A stretch of 64,000 nt of DNA from Loktanella sp. (lineage in GTDB: Bacteria > Pseudomonadota > Alphaproteobacteria > Rhodobacterales > Rhodobacteraceae), in contig JAIBDT010000002.1 in assembly GCA_024686085.1 (NCBI GenBank), positions 1 through 64,000 of the forward strand. Reading direction: 5' to 3'. Positions 21,067 through 29,172 of the stretch are shown here, piece after piece. The first letter of the stretch is position 1, and every line of letters begins with the position of its first letter. The translations under genes were made by a program, and so were the position numbers. The notes below the pieces were generated by a model. That model made no database searches, was not told the DNA's origin, and saw only the letters and a list, made by a program, of their open reading frames with translations.

Positions 21067-21092
21067 GATGCGGCAGGTTCTCCCGCCGCATC
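21067..21092 (-). promoter_or_regulatory. Intercistronic hairpin between TRAP binding protein and permease genes
   Basis: Inverted repeat GATGCGGC (21067-21074) and GCCGCATC (21085-21092) in the 98-base gap. On the transcribed strand no T run follows, so it looks less like a full terminator than an mRNA-stabilising or partial stop element. That would allow more binding protein than permease to be made from one operon. Confidence 0.55.
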
Positions 21093-21113
21093 GCTTTTCA
21101 CAAACGGGTTGGG

Positions 21114-22073
21114 TTACATCCAGCCACGCTCTTTGTAATAGCGCACAGCACCGTCATGCAGAGGTGCGGACAAGCCGCCGCTGATCATTTCTTCTTCAGT
21201 CAGGTTTTCAAACGCTGGGTGAAGACGCTTAAAACGATCAAAGTTGTCGAAGACAGCTTTTACAACTTGGTACACGACTTCATCGTCAACGTCGGAGGAC
21301 GTCACAAACGTTGCTTTCACACCAAATGTCGCAGTGTCCTCTGGGGACCCTTCGTACATACCACCTGGGATCTTTGCGGCAGCGTAGAACGGATTGTCCG
21401 CGATCAGCGCATCGATTTCGGCACCCGTCACAGGAACCATAACCGCATCAACCGTCGAGACAGCTTCTTGGATAGACCCGTTCGGATGGCCAACAGTGTA
21501 GATGATGGCGTCAACTTTGTTATCGCCAAGTGCAGCAGCCTGCTCCGCTGGCTTCAGCTCGGACGCGAGCGCAAAGTCATCCATGGACCAACCTTTAGCG
21601 TCGAGAACAACTTCCATAGTTGCCAACTGACCAGAGCCTGGGTTGCCAACGTTCACGCGCTTGCCCTTGAGATCATCAAAAGTAGCGATGCCCGCATCTG
21701 CACGTGCAATCACAGTGAATGGCTCGCCATGCACAGAGAATACGGCACGCATGTTTTCAAATGCGCCGTCGTCTTCGAACTTGGATGTGCCGTTATAACC
21801 GTGGAACTGCCAGTCGGACTGGGCAACGCCCATATCCATGTCGCCAGCTTTGATCGCATTGATGTTCGCGATGGACCCACCAGTGGATGGGGCTGTGCAC
21901 TTCAGGTTGTGATCCGCTGTTCCGCGGTTAACCAAACGACAAATGGACTGACCTACAACAAAGTAGACCCCTGTTTGTCCGCCAGTACCAATTGTAATGA
22001 ACTGTTCTTGTGCAAGCCCAGCGGTACCTGCCATCATTGCGCTTGCGACAGCAAGACCCTTAAAAATCTTCAT
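21114..22073 (-). CDS. TAXI-family TRAP substrate-binding protein
   Basis: Periplasmic binding protein that delivers a carboxylate-type solute to the fused permease. MKIFKGLAVASAMMAGTAGLAQE is a clear signal peptide, cleaved after AQE or thereabouts. ITIGTGGQTGVYFVVGQSICRLVN is the TAXI hallmark N-terminus (GTGG..G.Y), and AAALGDNKVDAIIYTVGHPNG is the matching second motif. 319 residues, normal. GGGAGA precedes the ATG. It is the first gene of the transporter operon that continues with the permease and uspA. TAXI members are known or proposed to carry glutamate and other organic acids; here the location next to gabT and the amine cluster hints at an amino acid or its derivative. Confidence 0.93.
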   Translation of the reverse strand: MKIFKGLAVASAMMAGTAGLAQEQFITIGTGGQTGVYFVVGQSICRLVNRGTADHNLKCTAPSTGGSIANINAIKAGDMDMGVAQSDWQFHGYNGTSKFEDDGAFENMRAVFSVHGEPFTVIARADAGIATFDDLKGKRVNVGNPGSGQLATMEVVLDAKGWSMDDFALASELKPAEQAAALGDNKVDAIIYTVGHPNGSIQEAVSTVDAVMVPVTGAEIDALIADNPFYAAAKIPGGMYEGSPEDTATFGVKATFVTSSDVDDEVVYQVVKAVFDNFDRFKRLHPAFENLTEEEMISGGLSAPLHDGAVRYYKERGWM

Positions 22074-22243
22074 TGCGTTCTCCCTTTAACGTACGCTTTT
22101 TCTGGCGCGGGACGCAAACGACCTTACTGACGACAACTCAAGGGGACCGCAGCAAGATGTCTGGCATTCGCGCGCCTGTGTTTTAAAAGACTGGAGGAGT
22201 CCGCGGGATCCTGCAACTAAAAACTGAAAAGTTGGCGGATATT

Positions 22244-22261
22244 TGTTGAATATTTTCAACA
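22244..22261. promoter_or_regulatory. Palindromic operator candidate upstream of TRAP operon
   Basis: Perfect seven-base dyad TGTTGAA (22244-22250), four-base TATT centre, TTCAACA (22255-22261), about 170 bases before the binding-protein start. The 18-base size and AT-rich centre are typical of a dimeric repressor site; there is no T run, so a terminator is less likely. The regulator is unknown. Confidence 0.45.
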
Positions 22262-22353
22262 GCAAATCCAGATGGAACAGCGAAGAACGTCCGCTATGAG
22301 CCGATCTGAAATCTGCTTAATCTATGTTTCTATATGGATAATTCGGGTGAAAG

Positions 22354-22373
22354 GGCGGGACGCAAATCCCGCC
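22354..22373 (-). terminator. Terminator-like hairpin after gabT
   Basis: Perfect seven-base stem GGCGGGA (22354-22360) and TCCCGCC (22367-22373) with a six-base loop, 14 bases after the gabT stop on the minus strand. The following T tract is weak (CTTTC). Confidence 0.55.
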
Positions 22374-22387
22374 ACTTTCCTGTTTAA

Positions 22388-23773
22388 TTAAGCATTTGCG
22401 ATTGCAGCGGCCAAAGATGCCTCAAAGATCGCAAGGCCCTCTTCGATGATTTCGTCGGATGCGGTTAGCGGTACCATGATACGCAACGCGTTGCCATGCA
22501 TACCACATCCCAACAGAATCAGACCGCGCTGTAGCGCTTCGGCGATGACTGCTTTTGTCAAAGCGGCGTCCGGTTCGATGCTATCAAAATCCGTCACGAA
22601 TTCGATGGCAATCATCGCGCCAAGGCCACGCACGTCCCACATACGGTAGGGCGAAACGCGCGCACCAATGTCGGCAAAACGGGCGCGGAAAAGCTCGCCC
22701 ATTTCCAAAGAACGGTTCAGCAAGCCTTCGGAATCGATGGCCTCAATCGCAGCCAACGCCGCCGCACAAGCGACAGGGTTTCCGCCATATGTGCCGCCCA
22801 ATCCACCGGGAACAACCGCATCCATCACTTCGGCGCGACCAATCACACCGGCAATCGGATACCCACCAGCCATTGATTTAGCGACAGTGATCAAATCAGG
22901 CACGACGCCAGAATGTTCAATCGCAAACCACTTGCCAGTCCGGCCAAAGCCAGCCTGAATTTCGTCAGCAATCAACAAGATGCCATGTTCGTCACAGATG
23001 GCGCGCAAAGCGTGCAGCATCTCGAATGGCACAGGTGTATAACCACCTTCACCCAATACAGGCTCGATAATAATAGCCGCAACGCGCTCTGGCTGCGCAT
23101 CCGTCAGGAACAGGTTTTGCAGGCCAGTCAATGCATCCTTCACAGAAATGCCGTCACGCACATTCGGGAAAGGCGCGCGGAAAATATCCGACGGGAACGG
23201 ACCGACGTCCTTTTTGTATGGCGAAATCTTGCCAGTCATACCCAAGGTCAAAAGCGTACGACCGTGGTAACCGCCAGTAAACGCAATCACACCCGGACGG
23301 CCTGTTGCGGCGCGTGCGATCTTGACCGCATTTTCGACAGCTTCTGCGCCAGTGGTCACCAAAAGCGATTTCTTCGCGTGGTCACCAGGGGCCAATTCGT
23401 TCAGCTTTTCAGCAAGCGCAATGTAGGGCTCGTAGGGCACAACCTGAAAACTTGTATGCGTATAGTGATCTTCTTGCGCCTTTGCGGCAGCAATCACGTC
23501 AGGGTGACGGTGGCCCGTGTTCAAAACCGCGATACCACCAGCAAAGTCGATGTAGCGGTTGCCTTCAACGTCCCAGAGTTCAGAGTTCTCTGCATGGGCC
23601 GCGAAAATGGTCGTCGCCGACGCAACGCCACGTGCAACTGCGGCGTCACGACGTGCAACCAGTGCCGCATTCGTTTTCTCTGGCGCAACGTAGTCAGGCA
23701 CGATCGCAATTTCTGGCTTTACGTTCTTTTTTGCGGCAGTTTTGCCGGCTTTCTTCTTAGCAGTGTTCGACAT
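22388..23773 (-). CDS. gabT: 4-aminobutyrate aminotransferase GabT
   Basis: Class III aminotransferase that moves the amino group of GABA to 2-oxoglutarate, giving succinate semialdehyde for GabD. PLP lysine Lys299 (LITVAKSMAGGYP), Asp270 (LLIADEIQAGFGRTG), VTTGAEAVENAVKIAR and GGYHGRT match GabT closely. 461 residues. AAGGAG lies 9 bases before 23773, which fixes the start. The mature family core begins near residue 32; before it is an unusual Lys/Ala-rich leader (MSNTAKKKAGKTAAKKNVKP). It is divergent from the PuuR-like regulator gene, which probably controls it. Confidence 0.92.
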   Translation of the reverse strand: MSNTAKKKAGKTAAKKNVKPEIAIVPDYVAPEKTNAALVARRDAAVARGVASATTIFAAHAENSELWDVEGNRYIDFAGGIAVLNTGHRHPDVIAAAKAQEDHYTHTSFQVVPYEPYIALAEKLNELAPGDHAKKSLLVTTGAEAVENAVKIARAATGRPGVIAFTGGYHGRTLLTLGMTGKISPYKKDVGPFPSDIFRAPFPNVRDGISVKDALTGLQNLFLTDAQPERVAAIIIEPVLGEGGYTPVPFEMLHALRAICDEHGILLIADEIQAGFGRTGKWFAIEHSGVVPDLITVAKSMAGGYPIAGVIGRAEVMDAVVPGGLGGTYGGNPVACAAALAAIEAIDSEGLLNRSLEMGELFRARFADIGARVSPYRMWDVRGLGAMIAIEFVTDFDSIEPDAALTKAVIAEALQRGLILLGCGMHGNALRIMVPLTASDEIIEEGLAIFEASLAAAIANA

Positions 23774-23820
23774 ACTTCTAGACTCCTTGAGCTGGCATTC
23801 ATGCGCACAGAACCGTGCAT

Positions 23821-23852
23821 CGTTTAAAATTCTCATAATCCGTTTAATTTAA
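23821..23852. promoter_or_regulatory. Candidate operator in gabT/regulator divergent region
   Basis: In the 235-base spacer between gabT and the regulator gene, the word CGTTTAA occurs at 23821-23827 and again at 23841-23847, 20 bases apart (two helical turns). The second copy runs into a near-palindrome (GTTTAATTTAAC at 23842-23853). Direct repeats on one helix face suit a HTH dimer. Binding is inferred, not shown. Confidence 0.4.
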
Positions 23853-24008
23853 CTGTCAACGACTTTCGTTTGCGCGCCAATTCCAAGTTTGTATAGCGAC
23901 AATAATCCGCTCATTAACGGCATTTTTTGTGTCGAATTGTGTTTGCCTCAGGTCTGACATGCACTAGCAAGTCCCTACATGTGTTGCCGCAAAAATAAGG
24001 TGTTTTGG

Positions 24009-24563
24009 GTGGATATCGGAACAAGACTTAAAGAAATTCGCAAAGCAAGCGGCCTTTCCCAGCGTGAACTGGCAGAGCGTGCCGGTCTGACCAATGGGAC
24101 AATCTCACTGATCGAAAAAAACAAATCCAGCCCCTCTGTCGCCTCTTTAAAAAGCATACTTGATGCGATTCCCATGAGTATCGCCGACTTTTTCACCACC
24201 ATCGAAGACGATCTGGAAACAAAATACTTCTACAAAAAGAACGAACTTAAAGAGATTTCACCGCAGGGATATGGTGCAGGGGTTTCGCTGCGTCAGCTCG
24301 GCAATACCAGCAACCACAGCTTGCAGGTGCTTGATGAAACATATCCGCCCGGTGCAGATACGGGGCCCGAACTGTTGTCGCACCTCGGCGAGGAAGCAGG
24401 CATCGTCATTCAGGGCGAAATCGAAATCACTGTCGATGAACAGGTCAGGGTTCTGGGCGTCGGTGAAGGCTACCTCTTCGAAAGTCGCCTACCGCATCGC
24501 TTTCGCAATATTGGCACAGACGTGTGCAAAATCATTAGCGCCTGCACACCGCCGACATTCTAG
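24009..24563 (+). CDS. XRE-cupin regulator, PuuR-like
   Basis: Transcription factor of 184 residues. An N-terminal helix-turn-helix (residues 1-60, TRLKEIRKASGLSQRELAERAG then TNGTISLIEKN) is joined to a C-terminal cupin (about 105-180, PPGADTGPELLSHLGEEAG and FESRLPHRFRNIG). PuuR of E. coli has this build and represses putrescine utilisation genes. I chose the GTG at 24009 because AATAAGG lies 8 bases upstream and the protein then starts at the usual (M)DIGTRLKEIRK; an ATG at 23979 adds a non-family leader. It is divergent from gabT, so it most likely controls GABA or polyamine breakdown. Confidence 0.85.
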   Translation: MDIGTRLKEIRKASGLSQRELAERAGLTNGTISLIEKNKSSPSVASLKSILDAIPMSIADFFTTIEDDLETKYFYKKNELKEISPQGYGAGVSLRQLGNTSNHSLQVLDETYPPGADTGPELLSHLGEEAGIVIQGEIEITVDEQVRVLGVGEGYLFESRLPHRFRNIGTDVCKIISACTPPTF

Positions 24564-24598
24564 GCTGGGGCGCATCACACGCCCCAACCAGCCGTTGG

Positions 24599-26056
24599 TT
24601 ATTTCTCTGGGGTGACGTCGACGACTTCCGCCTCGACAACATCGTCGTTTTCGGCGTCCGCATCACCGGACTGGTCAGCAATCCGACCAACGATCAAAGG
24701 CAACATTTCAGTGCCCGAAGGCATAGCCACCTCACCTGCTGGTGGGGTTTTCCAAGTCAGCGTATCAAAAGACCCACAATTGTTACACGTTGGCGACCAT
24801 CCCGCATGGATTGTCTGGCACTTGTCACAAATCCACTGCGGGCCACGCGGCGCTGTCAAAGCACGAGTGAGCCAGCCGCGCACAACAACATCGTCAGCAC
24901 CTTCACCACGTTCAATCGCTGCCATCAAGGTCAGACTACGCGAGGTTGGATCAACGTCGTTCAAATCGCCCAAGCTGCGTTTTGCAGCGGGGAAATCCTC
25001 GGCGGCAATGTTTAGCTCTGCCAGCAACATCTTTGCTTCAGAATGGTCCGGTGTTTGCTTGATCAACGTCTTGAAACGCTTCAACCGGGCCTGCGGTGTT
25101 TCGTCAGGAACGATTTCGGCAAAGGCCGCCGCAAGATCAGGGTGGGGCGTTGTTGACCAAGCCTTTGTCAGAACCCGTGATGCATAACGCGCATTGCCAG
25201 CATCAATATAGCCGCGGGCAGCCATAACAGCAGCAGGGATCAAATCAGGGGACAAACGGTTTGCCTCAATCGCTGCCTCGCGGGCCTCGATCGACTTGCC
25301 TTCATCCAACACATCCTTTGCCTCGGATAGGGCAAGAACCGCATCGCGACGCTTATGCACATCACGCGGCAAAGCGCCGGATTTCAACTTGGCACCCAGC
25401 GTCGCGCGGGCACCCTTCCAATCAGACTTATCCGCCTGAAGGCGCAGCAGCACGTCCTGCGTATCCTCGTGCTTTGGCTTCAAGGCAAATGCCTTTTCCG
25501 CAAGTTTCAGCGCAGTATCGGTATCACCCTCAGCCAGCTTTTGTTTCATGATGCCGCGCACGCCAACAAAACGGGTTTTATCGTCTTCAAGCAGCTTTTT
25601 ATACGTCGCTTCGGCAGTGCGCGCATCGCCTGTCATCTCGGCAGCTTGCGCCGTCAAAAGGTTGGTCAACTGCGGTTGCTTCAGCAACTTGTCAGCACGC
25701 TGGGCTTTGCTCATCGCAAGGTGGCCCTCGCCTGACGCCAAAGCCATCATTCCTTCGGCCAATGCTTCGTAACCCTTCTTTTCGCGGTTACGGTCAAAGT
25801 AGCGCGAAATCGCGGTTTCATCGCCATTCAAGAACTTGAATGCGGCGATCAAGAATTTTAGCAACTTCAGGCCAAGCCAAACCAGCACGACCAAGGCAAC
25901 CAGCGCAAAGGCCAGTTGTAATGGGGAAAGCGTCAATTCGACACCAGCAATGGCAATCGTTGCCCCACCGGATACTTCCATCAACTGGGTGGCCCCAAAG
26001 GTCAGGGCGGTGACCGCTGCAACAAACAACAAGATTTTGATCAAGGAAAATAACAT
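24599..26056 (-). CDS. hemY: HemY-like TPR membrane protein with C-terminal zinc ribbon
   Basis: Homologue of the TPR-containing HemY of haem operons (not protoporphyrinogen oxidase). Two N-terminal transmembrane helices (LIKILLFVAAVTALTFGATQ and LAFALVALVVLVWLGLKLL) precede the HemY domain (FLNGDETAISRYFDRNREKKGYEALAEGM) and TPR-type helices (about 120-380). Near residues 405-430 a Cys4 ribbon appears (ICDKCQ...PTCNNCG), then an acidic tail. About 485 residues. The start at 26056 follows GAAGG; a TTG at 26071 overlapping the upstream stop is possible. It follows the mitofilin-like gene directly and hemD before that, as in other alphaproteobacteria. Molecular role is not established; a scaffold for haem-pathway enzymes is the usual idea. 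Confidence 0.85.
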   Translation of the reverse strand: MLFSLIKILLFVAAVTALTFGATQLMEVSGGATIAIAGVELTLSPLQLAFALVALVVLVWLGLKLLKFLIAAFKFLNGDETAISRYFDRNREKKGYEALAEGMMALASGEGHLAMSKAQRADKLLKQPQLTNLLTAQAAEMTGDARTAEATYKKLLEDDKTRFVGVRGIMKQKLAEGDTDTALKLAEKAFALKPKHEDTQDVLLRLQADKSDWKGARATLGAKLKSGALPRDVHKRRDAVLALSEAKDVLDEGKSIEAREAAIEANRLSPDLIPAAVMAARGYIDAGNARYASRVLTKAWSTTPHPDLAAAFAEIVPDETPQARLKRFKTLIKQTPDHSEAKMLLAELNIAAEDFPAAKRSLGDLNDVDPTSRSLTLMAAIERGEGADDVVVRGWLTRALTAPRGPQWICDKCQTIHAGWSPTCNNCGSFDTLTWKTPPAGEVAMPSGTEMLPLIVGRIADQSGDADAENDDVVEAEVVDVTPEK

Positions 26057-26067
26057 CAGCGGCGCCT

Positions 26068-27240
26068 TCAATTATCGTTAAGTGATGTAGCAAGGGTTGC
26101 GGCAGCAGCCAGCGCATCTGCGCGGGCCTCTGCCAATCCCTGCCACTCGGTAAGTTCGGCGCGTGCCACTTCAGGTAGCGCACCGACTTCGGCAAGCGTA
26201 TCGGTCAATCGGCCCTCTTTCAAAGCGGCCTCGGCACGAGACAGAACAGCATCAGCGCTATCTCCGTCTTTGGGGGCAACCGACCGCACATCCAATTGGT
26301 TGCGCAGAAATGCAGTAAAACCACCCTCTGCTTCGCCAGATGCGCCTTCTCGGCGGGCAGTCGCCAAAGCAGCGCGCGCATAGTCGGGGAATGACGCCTG
26401 CAAAGACGCCAATGTCGCAACGCCGTCACGCACATCAGCCAATTCGGCAGGCACGTCCGACTGCAAGGCATCCGCCAAATCATCGAGTGCAGCACCTAAA
26501 GGTGCACCTGTTTCTAGCCCACCCTCAATCCGGGACACAGCCGCACGAGCAGCCGCAGCGCGGGCAGCAGCCTCTGCGTTCTGTTCAATCAACGCAGCTG
26601 CATCGCGGGCGGCACCTAGCTCGGCCACAGCTGTGCCGCGCAGATTTTCCATTTCTGCACGCAACGCATCCAATTCCTCGGCATAAGCTGCCGCAGACAA
26701 CGACCCTTCGTTGCCTGCACGACTACTTAAAGCATCAAATCGACCCTCCAAATCGGTGATTCGACCATCCAAGGCCGCAGCCAATTCAGTGGTCTGAGAC
26801 TGTGCCGCCTCAACGGCCGACAAGTCTACGACTGGCAGCTCGTCAATACGATTACGTAGTCCAGACACCTCTGTTGATATTGCAGAAACACGGGACGGCA
26901 ACGTCATGTCCGCCTTTGGCAATACAATGTAAGCGGCGCCAAAACCAATCGCACCAGCGACAAGACCGCCGAAAATGGCAGGCATTACCGATGTCTTTTG
27001 AGGCTCTAACGCTGGTGGTTTCGAGGTTTCTGGCTGCGGCTTTACAACTGGCTCTTCTGCTTTCGCAGGCGGTGCAACCTTTTCTGCAACTGCGGGTTTA
27101 GGATCAGGTTTAACCTCAGGCTTCGGCGCGGTCGGTTCGACCTTCGCTGCCTCAACCATGGGTGTTACATCCTCGCTCTTAGGCGTCTTCGCCTGAGACT
27201 TTGCAGGAGCCTTACGACCCTTTGCCGGTTGTTTTACCAC
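26068..27240 (-). CDS. Mitofilin/Mic60-like inner-membrane protein (COG4223)
   Basis: About 390 residues. A Lys/Pro/Ala/Glu-rich cytosolic leader of about 85 residues is followed by one transmembrane helix (AIFGGLVAGAIGFGAAYIVL) and a long Ala/Glu/Arg-rich coiled coil (about 115-260). The C-terminal region (FPDYARAALATARREGASGEAEGGFTAF and after) matches the mitofilin signature seen in alphaproteobacterial relatives of mitochondrial Mic60, which bends inner membranes. GAAAGGG lies 7 bases before a GTG at 27240, which I take as the start. Gene order hemD, this gene, hemY is the typical alphaproteobacterial arrangement. Confidence 0.82.
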   Translation of the reverse strand: MVKQPAKGRKAPAKSQAKTPKSEDVTPMVEAAKVEPTAPKPEVKPDPKPAVAEKVAPPAKAEEPVVKPQPETSKPPALEPQKTSVMPAIFGGLVAGAIGFGAAYIVLPKADMTLPSRVSAISTEVSGLRNRIDELPVVDLSAVEAAQSQTTELAAALDGRITDLEGRFDALSSRAGNEGSLSAAAYAEELDALRAEMENLRGTAVAELGAARDAAALIEQNAEAAARAAAARAAVSRIEGGLETGAPLGAALDDLADALQSDVPAELADVRDGVATLASLQASFPDYARAALATARREGASGEAEGGFTAFLRNQLDVRSVAPKDGDSADAVLSRAEAALKEGRLTDTLAEVGALPEVARAELTEWQGLAEARADALAAAATLATSLNDN

Positions 27241-27325
27241 GTTCAAACCCTTTCTTCACATCGCCATTTCTCGCATCAGGCGCACATGCAGCCTATATCG
27301 GCACTGCCAGACCCTCAAGCGACGT

Positions 27326-28009
27326 TCACGCGGGCGACACTTTGTTGCAGGCATTCACAACAGCAACCAGCATTTCAGCACCATTGGGGGCATCGACAAC
27401 CATGACGTGATGTGGTGCCAAAGCATCCGCAGTCGCCTGACTAATTGCCATCAATTCAATATGTGACCCAAGTTTAATTTGGTCCACCAATAGTTTGCCC
27501 GTACGCGGAGAGAATAGGGGAATGATCACATGGTTTGCCCCCTCAATCGCCGCCCTCGCTTCTTTTGTTAGTGCAATTGCACGCTGATCGTAGGCAATAA
27601 CATCGTCACAATGGATGCCTGCGGCAGACAATCGCGCCGCAATATCACCGCGAGCCGCCCGTCCGCGGATATGAGCCAACGCGATAGAAGGACGTTGGTT
27701 TAAAACCATCGCAATTAAATCTTCTGCATTTCCATTTGCAGATTGGGCATCAAACCCGGCATCCCGCGCCACTTGCGCCGTACGATCCCCGACACACCAT
27801 GCGGGTCCAGCGCTCAAACCCGATCGCGATGCCTGCGCAACGCCGTTTGACGACGTAAATAGATAACCCTCTGCCGCACATACCGCATTCAAAGGGACGA
27901 TTTCTTGCAAAGGGGACAAGATCGTCGGCACGTCGATATGCGTCGCAACCTCGCGGGCAAAGCGGGCACCATCGGGCACAGGGCGTGTGATAATCAATGT
28001 GGGCTTCAT
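27326..28009 (-). CDS. hemD: Uroporphyrinogen-III synthase
   Basis: Closes and inverts ring D of hydroxymethylbilane to make uroporphyrinogen III, the branch-point of haem, sirohaem and cobalamin synthesis. 227 residues in two similar lobes: [18 protein letters not shown] at the start, FTSSNGVAQ and YDQRAIAL between. HemD proteins are poorly conserved; the start motif (TRP), the FTS.NGV motif and the context with HemY support the call. Start at 28009 gives the family N-terminus; a longer frame to 28213 would run across tsaD. Divergent from tsaD with 68 bases between starts; leads the haem-linked operon. Confidence 0.85.
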   Translation of the reverse strand: MKPTLIITRPVPDGARFAREVATHIDVPTILSPLQEIVPLNAVCAAEGYLFTSSNGVAQASRSGLSAGPAWCVGDRTAQVARDAGFDAQSANGNAEDLIAMVLNQRPSIALAHIRGRAARGDIAARLSAAGIHCDDVIAYDQRAIALTKEARAAIEGANHVIIPLFSPRTGKLLVDQIKLGSHIELMAISQATADALAPHHVMVVDAPNGAEMLVAVVNACNKVSPA

Positions 28010-28077
28010 CGCAGGACCATTGTTTGCGTAAGGCCCAAGTGTTACCTGCATACAGACAAACCGCAACCGGACTTCGC

Positions 28078-29172
28078 ATGACACAATCCCTGACCATCCT
28101 TGGTATCGAAAGCAGCTGCGATGACACCGCCGCCGCCGTCGTGCAACTTTCGAACGGGGCACCCTCAGTCCTGTCATCCGTGGTTTTTGGGCAGACCGAT
28201 CTGCACGCGGCATTCGGCGGGGTCGTGCCGGAAATCGCAGCGCGGGCGCATGTTGAAAAACTGGATATCAGCGTAAAAGAGGCTCTATCAAAGGCCAAAA
28301 TGCAATTCTCAGACCTCGACGCGGTTGCGGTGACCGCGGGACCTGGCTTGATCGGCGGCGTTGTCTCTGGCGTTATGCTTGCAAAAGGCATCTGCGCGGC
28401 GACAGGTCTACCTCTTGTCGGGGTGAACCACCTTGCGGGTCACGCCTTAACGCCACGGCTGACCGATCAAACACCTTTCCCCTACCTGATGCTCTTGGTC
28501 TCAGGTGGGCACTGTCAATTCCTGCTGGTCAAAGATCACGACGACTATACGCGCATTGGCGGAACGATAGACGATGCACCCGGTGAAGCGTTCGACAAAA
28601 CCGCGCGTATCCTAGGCCTGCCGCAACCCGGTGGCCCGTCTGTGCAAAACGCTGCAGAAAGAGGCGACGCCAAACGGTTCAAGCTGCCGCGCCCGCTGCT
28701 TAATCAAGCAGGTTGCGACATGTCTTTTTCAGGTTTGAAAACCGCAATGATCCGCGCGCGCGACGCTGTCATCGCCGAAAAGGGCGGGCTGACCATCCAA
28801 GACCAGGCCGATCTTAGCGCAGGCTTTCAAACCGCCGTGGCCGATATCATTACTGAAAAGTCGCGCCGTGCGCTGGGTGAGTATTTTACACTAAATCCCA
28901 AAACCCGCAGCTTTGCGGTCGCTGGCGGTGTTGCCGCGAACACGCAAATCAGATCGCAACTTTTGGCGCTTTGTGCCACGTTAGACACTGTTTTTGTCGC
29001 ACCTCCGCTTGCGCTTTGCACAGATAACGCCGCCATGATTGCTTATGCAGGGTTAGAACGTTTTCAGGCGGGTCTGCAGGACGATATGACACTGTCAGCA
29101 AGGCCGCGCTGGCCCTTGGACCAAACCGCCGCCCCTATGCTAGGGTCAGGAAAAAAGGGAGCAAAAGCATGA
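28078..29172 (+). CDS. tsaD: tRNA N6-threonylcarbamoyladenosine transferase TsaD
   Basis: Transfers the threonylcarbamoyl group to A37 of ANN-decoding tRNAs, in complex with TsaB and TsaE. 364 residues of the Kae1/ASKHA fold. [15 protein letters not shown] is the N-terminal hallmark; metal ligands His118 and His122 lie in [25 protein letters not shown] and [15 protein letters not shown] are conserved. Start at 28078; an earlier frame start would enter hemD. It overlaps gpsA by 4 bases (ATGA), so the two are translationally coupled. Its partner gene tsaE is at 39.5 kb in this window. Confidence 0.96.
   Translation: MTQSLTILGIESSCDDTAAAVVQLSNGAPSVLSSVVFGQTDLHAAFGGVVPEIAARAHVEKLDISVKEALSKAKMQFSDLDAVAVTAGPGLIGGVVSGVMLAKGICAATGLPLVGVNHLAGHALTPRLTDQTPFPYLMLLVSGGHCQFLLVKDHDDYTRIGGTIDDAPGEAFDKTARILGLPQPGGPSVQNAAERGDAKRFKLPRPLLNQAGCDMSFSGLKTAMIRARDAVIAEKGGLTIQDQADLSAGFQTAVADIITEKSRRALGEYFTLNPKTRSFAVAGGVAANTQIRSQLLALCATLDTVFVAPPLALCTDNAAMIAYAGLERFQAGLQDDMTLSARPRWPLDQTAAPMLGSGKKGAKA

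Larger units (their letters stand above)
22074..22387. other. Intergenic region between gabT 3' end and TRAP operon start
   Basis: A 314-base gap with no convincing gene. It holds the promoter side of the TRAP operon (right next to 22074), the dyad at 22244-22261 and the gabT terminator at 22354-22373, each listed separately. Confidence 0.6.

Noticed and set aside
21156-22130. Long plus-strand open frame (324 codons) opposite the TRAP binding-protein gene
   Set aside because: Product is Cys/His/Arg-rich and shows no domain; the minus-strand frame has a signal peptide and TAXI motifs, so this is an antisense shadow.
22913-23827. Plus-strand open frame (about 300 codons) opposite gabT
   Set aside because: No family motif, odd composition; GabT motifs on the other strand explain the stretch.
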